Under the pieces are notes generated by a model. It saw only the letters and a list, made by a program, of their open reading frames with translations, was not told the DNA's origin and did no database searches. From positions 4,216,001 through 4,280,000 of the forward strand of contig NC_063068.1 in the NCBI RefSeq assembly GCF_022605165.1: a stretch of DNA of 64,000 nt, written 5' to 3'. Source of the stretch: Purpureocillium takamizusanense (lineage: Eukaryota; Ascomycota; Sordariomycetes; Hypocreales; Ophiocordycipitaceae). The position numbers were made by a program, and so were the translations under genes. This document shows, piece after piece, positions 56,756 through 64,000 of the stretch. Position 1 is the stretch's first letter, and the number at the start of each line of letters is the position of its first letter.

Positions 56756-58923
56756 CTAGACAGCCATTGCCCCGTTAAGGCCGACAGCTTCCATCCGGTT
56801 CACCAGCTTCTTGACGTTGGTCCATTCCTCGTTCTTGAGCCCTTCCTTGCCGCCCAGCCCGCCGCTCACCTCAAACACCGTCAGCGAGCCGTCGATGCCG
56901 CCCGCCGCGAGCCGCTTCCCGTCGTTGGGCTCCCATGCCAGCTTGTTGAGGCTCTTGGACAGCATCGTCCGCCCCTCCTGCCGCGCGCTCGGCGAGATGC
57001 GCGACACGGGCTCCTCCGTCTCCACAGCGATGTCCCACAGCTCCAGCCAGCCCGCGCCGTCAACGAGCGCGAACACGCTCGGCTTGACCGGGGACCACTT
57101 GGCGTCGTAGACGACATCCTCGCGCACAAAGTCGATGAGCGGCGCGATGCTGCCGTCGGCCGCCCCGATGGTCGACGTTGCGGCCGGTGCGCGTACCTTC
57201 CATAGCTTGACGCTCCAGTCCAGAGACGACGAGATGACCAAGTCCCCAAGATCCACGGGACCTCTCGCTGGGTGAAAGTCGACCGACATGACAGGGGCTG
57301 TGTGGCCCCTGTAGCTGATCTTCTTGTCAACGCCTGCCTTTGCCCCTGCGCGGTCGTATCTGTGGCATGGAAAGATGGTGCCTTCTTCACTACCCACGAG
57401 GAAGAAGGTTGGATCGGTTTGGGGGAATGACAGACAAGTCGGGCTGACGTCCTCGACAGCCACCTTGGCCTGGCTTGGATTCTTCAATTCGAGGAGCTCC
57501 TGGGGCTGCGCAAACACATCCATGCTCCAGCCGCAGACTACACCGTCAGTGGAGCAAGATATAATGTTATTCGCGTTCTGGGTTCCGACAATGTCAACAG
57601 AGTATATCGGGTGCGCGTGGCCGTAGCCTGTAAGGGGCGTCTTCTGCACCGGCGCCGCCTTGGCCCTGGTGTCCCACAACAGGACCTGGCCGCTATAGGA
57701 ACCGCCGATGATGAGGTTTGGGTGATACGGGGAGAACTTGGCGGTAAGAATGTCCGATTGGGCGGTGAAGACGTATTCTGGGCGGTCGTGCATGTGTGTA
57801 TTCCAGATCTGCACAAGGCCATCGGGCTCATGCGGCGCGGTGGGGTTCTTGGTGTACGAAGCAAGCAGCAGCTCGCTAAACTTGGGCGAGAACTCGATGC
57901 TGCTGATCATGCGCTTCTTGGACCAGCGCTCGTCAAAGAACTGTGCGACCTCCTTTATGCGGTGAGCGCCTCGGCCGCCTGTGTTACCGCTCTCTTCGTC
58001 TTCGTCGTCGAGATCCTTTCCATGCAGGGCATAGTCGGTGAGGATATCATAAGTTTCCTGGTCGATGGCCCTCTCGATGACCTTGGTAGATTGCTCCAGA
58101 AAGTCGACGAACTCTTCAGAGCGAGTGACCGCCTCAAGCTCCTCGGTGGTAAGGTCCCTGGAGAGCCAGTTTGTTGAGCTAGACGAGTGGGCGGGAGCCG
58201 AGCCATCGACGAGGAGCTCCTTTGTAGCCCTCAGTTCCTGCTCAACCTCTTCTCGGATCTTTTGCCGTAGCTCTTCCTCCCGGTCCCGCTCCCTGCGGCT
58301 GAGCTTCTTGTTTGGAGTCGAGGCCGTGCCAGTGTAATCGTCTCCATCCGAAGCAATCGACTGCGCCCGTGGCCTTGTAGGGGTTGACGACCAGTCATCT
58401 GTCGTCTGAACACCCTTGCTGTAGGAGAAGACTTCCTTGACGGGCGATGGCGGGCATGCATAGACGGTCGTCAGAGGCACGGTGCTAAGGGTGATTTGAG
58501 GAGGCGGCGCGGCAGAGGCCGCGGCGGATGCGGCCTGTCCATTCTGTGTCCCCGTGAAGTCGGACGTCCCGTTGCTTATTTCGCCGGCGCTGAGGACGCT
58601 ATTGGGTCTGCTTCCTCGGGCGGCTGGGGACGCCGCACCACCTGTTGTGGTCGACCCGGGCCGGCTGTCTCCAACAAGGCTGTTGATTAGAGACTCGATT
58701 TCGCGACGATTATCGGCTCGCCCGGGTGTCGGCGATATAAGCTGTCAGGAACAGGGCTATCAGCGAGTGCGCCAGGGAGAGGCCCGACAGTCAAGCTTAC
58801 ATCGCTGTGCCCGCCTATGCTCTGGCGTCCAGCTGCCGACTGGCTCTGTCGCAACTCCCTCTGGCGTTTGAGTTCTGCGAGCTTCGCCTTCTTTGCAAGG
58901 ATTTCATCTCGACGTTGTTGCAT
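56756..58923 (-). CDS. Cytoplasmic dynein intermediate chain
   Basis: Intermediate chain of cytoplasmic dynein 1 (DYNC1I; yeast Pac11), linking the heavy chain to light chains and dynactin for nuclear and vesicle movement along microtubules. Exon 1 is 58923-58801 and exon 2 is 58741-56756; the 59-nt intron joins as GGHSDLISPTPGR, giving 702 residues. The N-terminus is the p150/NudE-binding helix (RRDEILAKKAKLAELKRQRE), followed by ADNRREIESLINSLVG and a Ser/Ala/Pro linker. A light-chain LC8-type QT motif lies in YSKGVQTTDDW. Another helix is LSRRERDREEELRQKIREE. The C-terminal half is a WD40 propeller (LIIGGSYSGQVLLWDTRAKA, GHAHPIYSVDIVG, SYRGHTAPVMSVDFHP, VISSSLDWSVKLWKV, RLAAGGIDGSLTVFEV). 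Length and layout fit the family. Confidence 0.95.
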
Positions 58924-59823
58924 CGCGGCTGCTCAAAACGCCCATCGCGGGACGGGCTGTGATGGATGGGCGAGCTCCGGCTGGTGTCGTGGCTGGCAAA
59001 AGGAGAGCCGTTGGAGGTGGCCGCGAGCGAGAGGGTTGAAGCTAGCCTACGAGGTACGTAGGTATGACGCGGGTCGCGACAGCCCCAGCACTGGCGAGTC
59101 GGACAGGGCGACTTGGTGCGCGTGCGAGAGACGCAAGAATCGGCTCGTCGAAGTACTCACAGTGTTGACTCTGATGAGAGATCGCTGTTGACGTCAAAAC
59201 TAGCTCATGGCGTACGAAGCAGACGAGGCGAAGCCACCGCGACCGACAAGCGACGCGCAGGAAATCAAAACCCCCCCTAGTTCAGGCACACAGCAGCGGC
59301 AGGGGCCCCTTGGAGTGGAAGCCACGCCCCTGTGGTGGGATTGGAACGGTGCCCGCCCGTGAGTGAGAGCCGGGGCGCCATCTCATCCACTGAAGCGGCC
59401 CCACCAGGGGAATGCGTGCCGGTCTAGTGCTGGGTTCCAGTTGTTTGCGCGGACTGCAGGTGGCGTGGCCTGCCGAGCCTAGGTTGGTCACTGGCCGCCC
59501 GCAGTGCCATCTGGCGCGCACGTGATCACAGTAACAGAGGCTGGGCCGGGCTTACTGGAAGGATGGCTGGCCGTGCCTTGTCTCCCGAGAGCTCCCCCCC
59601 TGGAGCCGCCCAGCCCAGCGGCCCGCCGGGGAGCCAGCGCGGCCGCTGGAAAAACTCAGGGAGCGACTTTTCCCGAGCAACATCCATTGGAAATCTTCAC
59701 CTCACCTCCAGCCCGACCGCAACAATTGCCTCGATCCACCCAGAAAGGGCCCATTGACAGCCATTGCCGGCCCCCGACCTCCGTCCTCAACCACGGATCG
59801 CATCCTATAGTCACAGCGCAGCA
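58924..59823. promoter_or_regulatory. Divergent promoter region between dynein IC and ATP synthase e
   Basis: About 900 bases between two divergently transcribed genes. Nothing codes convincingly. The right-hand 250 bases (from about 59575) hold the leader of the ATP synthase gene. Confidence 0.5.
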
Positions 59824-60362
59824 ATGTCGTCGACGGGAGTCAACGTTGGTCTCCCCCTCCGCATCCGTTCCGACCGGGCCGCTACCGACAGCTTCGATGG
59901 ATCGCCACGCGCATGCGTCGGCCCAGAGCCGTCATGTGCGCGAGAAGCAGCGGGCGGGGAAACAGGGTCCGGCCACGCTGAAGGACGGTTGAGTGCTAAT
60001 TGGGCCTCGATTTGCAGGTTCTCCGGTGGTCCGCCCTCGCCGTGGGCGTCTTCTACGGCTTCTCTCACCAACGGACGATAACGACCACGCAACGGGCCGC
60101 GCACGAGCAGCACGAGTACGAGCAAAAGCAAAAGTTGATAGATCAGGCCAAGGCCGAGTTCGCCAAGCAGAAGAACCCGCAGCCTGCGTCTCAGTCCGAT
60201 GGTATGTTGTCCGAGCCGAGCGCATGCGAGCGGCGCTGGCACCGAGATGTGCGCGCCGGTGTGATACGGCAATTGACATTAGCAACAGTCATCACCGACG
60301 TCAACAGCCCCAAATTTGACCTCGAGAAGTACCTGCTGCAGGTGGCCAAGGAGAACCCTTAA
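59824..60362 (+). CDS. Mitochondrial F1Fo ATP synthase subunit e
   Basis: Small inner-membrane subunit that stabilises ATP synthase dimers and shapes cristae (yeast Atp21/Tim11). Exons: 59824-59844, 60018-60201, 60289-60362; 92 residues. The first exon codes only seven residues (MSSTGVN); the junction gives MSSTGVNVLRWSALAVGVFY, with a membrane helix containing the small-residue pattern ending GVFYGFSHQ. A charged coiled coil follows (EQHEYEQKQKLIDQAKAEFA) and the C-terminus reads KFDLEKYLLQVAKENP. Intron 1 is 173 nt, long for this window, and splits the gene right after the start; keeping it would shift the frame. The gene is easily missed because no single frame shows it. Confidence 0.9.
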
Positions 60363-61194
60363 GAGACGGATAGGGCGGTGCGGGATGGTCGGCGGTCGAC
60401 TGTCCGCAAGAGTGCGGGCGTGGTGGGAAGGAGGGCGGCTCGTCTACAGACTTGAGCGACAGGCCAAGGGTCCTTTGTGCTAGGACGGCGAGATGTAGGT
60501 GTGTACTATGATGGGGGCGCCGAGGAGCGCGACTGCATAGACGTTTCCTTTTAGGTCCTGTGTGCGCAAAGTGTACAGGTGTAAACATACACGCAATTAG
60601 ATGGCATGCACGGACGGATCCCCGTGGAAAGCAGTGATATTGAGCTGCACACTACCATGTGATGCCGCCGATGAGAAGGCACCTGTCTGTCACTAGCGGG
60701 GTCACTTATGGCACCTACCCACTGCCAGACGCATTATATAGAAGAGGCATATTGCCGAGATATTGTAGTGCAATGACACCCTACCAAGTCAACATACATG
60801 ATGAAATAGTACCGAATCTCGGCCCCTAGTCTGCCCTTACTTAGCTTGTCCGCGCCGCGCAATCAATGGCCGGCCAGACGTTTTGAAACGCCGCCGTTTC
60901 CATGACGGGCGACGCGGCCGGAAAAAGGCCGGCCCAATGGCCTGCGGTTCCCCCCAGCTTGGAGGTGAGAAAAAAAGCCCATACACTGGTCTGCAAATTT
61001 GAGTGCCCTTCTGCAGTTCCTATTTGACCACCTCCCTGCCCCACAGCGCATTGCGTGTGTCGCAGCCCAGGTCTTAGCTCCAAGCTGTCCTCAGCTCCGT
61101 ACCAGGGAAGAAGGCCATCTGGCTTCGCGGCTTGAGCATCTCCATTCACCCCCCGTTGGCCATTGACTCGACCGATAATCGAATCTCGGCCACC
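60363..61194. other. Intergenic region
   Basis: About 830 bases between two genes in the same orientation. No gene or clear repeat. The last 100 bases are the leader of STT3, ending in a GGCCACCATGA start context. Confidence 0.6.
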
Positions 61195-63741
61195 ATGACG
61201 GGCGATTCCCAGCCGCTCGCTGCCGGCGTGAACTCGCAAAGCACGAGATTGCTGCTACGAGTCGTCATTCTTTCCCTCATCGCCGCTGCTGCCGTTGCCA
61301 GTCGTCTCTTCTCCGTCATCCGTAAGTGCTGGCCCCCCATCGCTCGACGACGCATTGCGCGACAACTCCGTCCCATTGCGTCGCCCCTGTCCATGTCTTG
61401 GAATTCGTCGCTGACTTGGACCTTGCAGGCTTCGAAAGCATCATCCACGAATGTTGGTTCTCCCGATCGCCCGCAATGATATGATGCCTGACTCCCTCAT
61501 CGGCCGCCCGGTGCTGACAATGTCCCTCAGTCGACCCATGGTTCAACTTCCGGGCAACCAAGTACCTCGTCGCCAATGGCTTCTACAAGTTTTGGGACTG
61601 GTTCGACGACCGAACATGGCACCCTCTAGGCCGCGTCACCGGCGGCACGCTGTACCCGGGCCTCATGGTCACGAGCGGTGTCATTTACCACGCTCTTCGC
61701 GCCTTGACCATCCCCGTCGACATCCGCAACATTTGCGTCCTCCTCGCGCCCGCCTTTTCCGGCCTGACCGCCTACGCGTCCTATCTTCTCACCAATGAGA
61801 TGACTACGTCGCCATCTGCCGGCTTGCTGGCTGCTGCCTTCATGGGCATTGCCCCTGGCTACATCTCGAGATCCGTCGCTGGCAGCTACGATAACGAGGC
61901 CATCGCCATTTTCCTCCTCGTCTTTACCTTCTACCTTTGGATCAAAGCACTCAAGCTTGGCTCCATGCTCTGGGGCGCACTCTGTGCCCTCTTCTACGGC
62001 TACATGGTGGCTTCGTGGGGTGGCTACGCCTTCATCACCTGCCTGCTGCCACTCCACGCGTTCGTTCTCATCTGCATGGGGCGTTACAGCACCCGCCTCT
62101 ATGTCAGCTACACCACGTGGTATGCGCTGGGGACACTGGCCAGCATGCAGATTCCCTTTGTCGGCTTTTTGCCCGTCAAGACGAGCGAGCACATGCCCGC
62201 GCTTGGTATGGCCAATGTTTCGCATCCCAATGCCGGTGCTTGTCTGACATGCTCGCTATAGGTATCTTCGGCTTTCTGCAGCTCATTGGCTTCATTCAGT
62301 ACGTGCGCTCCGCCATCTCCGGCCGCCAGTTCCAGACATTCCTGGCTACCGTTCTTATCGGCACCTTCGGCATCGGCCTTCTTGGACTCGTCGCCTTGAC
62401 CTCGCTGGGTTATATCGCGCCGTGGAGTGGCCGTTTCTACTCGCTGTGGGACACAGGCTATGCCAAGATCCACATCCCCATCATCGCCTCGGTCTCGGAG
62501 CATCAGCCGCCTGCCTGGCCGGCGTTCTTTTTCGATCTAAACATGCTCATCTGGCTGTTCCCCGCTGGTATCTACCTTTGCTACCAGGATTTGCGTGATG
62601 AGCACGTCTTTGTCATCGTCTACGGCCTGTTCGGCAGCTACTTCGCTGGCGTCATGGTCCGACTGATGCTCACCCTCACTCCCATTGTTTGCGTGGCGGG
62701 CGCCATCGCTGTGTCCCACCTGCTCGACACCTACCTGAGCACCAAGAAGCCCACCAACCCCGAGGGGGCCCCGGCTGCATCTGAGGCGACGTCTAAGAAG
62801 GCTGCCAAGAGCACCGGCCTCCGCGGCAGCGAGAAGCCCAAGGTTGGCATCTTCAGCTTGGTTCCCAAGACTGGCGTTGTTGCGTCTCTAACCATCTACC
62901 TTCTCATGTTTGTTACGCACTGCACTTGGGTCACCTCCAACGCCTACTCGTCCCCGTCCGTTGTCCTGGCCAGTCGTATGCCCGACGGTAGCCAGCACAT
63001 CATCGATGACTACCGTGAGGCGTACCAGTGGCTCCGCCAGAACACCAAGGAGGACGCCAAGATCATGTCCTGGTGGGACTATGGTTACCAGATTGGTGGC
63101 ATGGCCGACCGACCGACGCTGGTGGACAATAACACATGGAACAACACCCACATTGCGACAGTTGGCAAGGCCATGAGCTCGCGGGAAGAAGTCAGCTACC
63201 CAATCATGCGACAGCACGAGGTTGACTACGTCCTGGTCGTGTTTGGCGGCCTGCTTGGCTACTCTGGAGACGATATCAACAAGTTCCTCTGGATGGTGCG
63301 CATTGCTGAGGGCATCTGGCCCGACGAGGTGAAGGAGCGAGACTTCTTCACCGCCCGCGGCGAGTACCGTGTCGACAGCGAGGCCACGGACACGATGAAG
63401 AACAGCTTGATGTGAGTTCGATATCCTCGAAGCAGACGCAGGACTTGTGGGTGACTAACCGGCATGGCAGGTACAAGATGTCCTACTACAACTACGCCTC
63501 CATGTTCCCACCTGGCCAGGCCGCCGACCGGGTACGTGGCGTGCGTCTCCCCGACCAGGGGCCGGTTCTCAACACGCTGGAGGAGGCGTTCACCAGTGAG
63601 AACTGGATCATCCGCATCTACAAGGTCAAGGACCTTGACAACGTCGGCCGCGACCACGCCGCCGCCGCCGCGTTCGAGCGCGGGCAGAAGAAGAAGAAGG
63701 CGGCGAAGAAGAGGGGTGCCCGTGTGCTGCGTGTTGACTGA
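61195..63741 (+). CDS. STT3: Oligosaccharyltransferase catalytic subunit STT3
   Basis: Catalytic subunit of the ER oligosaccharyltransferase, which transfers the dolichol-linked glycan to Asn in N-x-S/T sites. Exons: 61195-61321, 61429-61452, 61531-62205, 62262-63411, 63471-63741; every phase checks and the total is 748 residues. The 24-nt exon 2 codes RFESIIHE. Signature residues: [14 protein letters not shown] (metal-binding Asp in the first loop), [11 protein letters not shown] (DxD-like site), [10 protein letters not shown] (SVSE motif in the fifth loop), and [20 protein letters not shown] (WWDYG sequon-binding site). [17 protein letters not shown] carries the conserved glycosylation sites. 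About 11-13 membrane helices fill the N-terminal two thirds. A Lys-rich tail ([20 protein letters not shown]) faces the lumenal side by topology. Confidence 0.97.
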
Positions 63742-64000
63742 GCTATAGAAGAGAGAATTTGGTATGGATATGGCGCAGTCATGAAGAACGGACAGCTACA
63801 TGTTCCCTGCCGGCAAAACTGGATTGGGAATGTATACCAATGTATGATTAAAAGCAAGAAATCAAACTGCATCATGGCGTTTCATTGTCGACTGACGGGC
63901 GTCCCTTGGCGATGGTAACCTCGCGACCAGTGAATCACACTTGCTGACACCTGTTCAGGGAGGGAAGTAAATGGACCGGCGTGGCACGCGGGCAGCTTCA

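Overview
The window reads as nuclear DNA of a filamentous ascomycete, most likely Sordariomycetes and plausibly Hypocreales. The evidence is short spliceosomal introns (about 40-110 nt, with CTRAC-like branch sites), GC-rich third codon positions, CT-rich leaders, and a gene set typical of such fungi. No phage, plasmid, CRISPR or operon features are seen, and I found no clear transposon. The exact species cannot be read from the sequence.

Layout. 0-5.2 kb: a small conserved-looking protein with a problematic start, a nine-exon HSPA12-type Hsp70-like ATPase, and a convergent WDR5/Swd3 homologue (COMPASS) with an Arg/Ser-rich N-terminal extension. 5.2-16 kb: a GPI-anchored Ser/Thr-rich cell-surface protein, a nitrate transporter and a cytosolic NAD-dependent methylenetetrahydrofolate dehydrogenase (MTD1), separated by long intergenic stretches. 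18.9-28.1 kb: a large low-complexity coiled-coil protein, an APQ12-family protein, the GTPase GPN3, and S-adenosylmethionine synthetase. 28.1-41 kb: about 12.9 kb with no convincing conserved gene but many simple repeats, including 56 consecutive C, (GGA)27 and (CATA)11. 41-50 kb: a small conserved-looking protein, an intronless PI-PLC X-domain protein, a cryptic intron-rich minus-strand gene candidate and a probably mitochondrial protein of unknown function. 50.8-63.7 kb is gene-dense: a MaoC/hydratase-2 protein, tubulin cofactor E, an aminoglycoside-phosphotransferase-fold protein, cytoplasmic dynein intermediate chain, ATP synthase subunit e and the oligosaccharyltransferase catalytic subunit STT3.

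Most genes are unrelated housekeeping functions transcribed independently. Loose functional links are one-carbon metabolism (MTD1 and SAM synthetase; SAM is also the methyl donor for the COMPASS complex that contains Swd3) and microtubule biology (tubulin cofactor E and dynein intermediate chain). Spliced models were built by hand from GT-AG or GC-AG boundaries, with reading phase checked by exon length. I found no convincing new multi-gene system. The best leads for something undescribed are the cryptic gene at 47.1-48.2 kb, the repeat-rich gene-poor 28-41 kb interval with its candidate small secreted ORF, the perfect 20-bp inverted repeat near 9.9 kb, and the RS-rich Swd3 extension.
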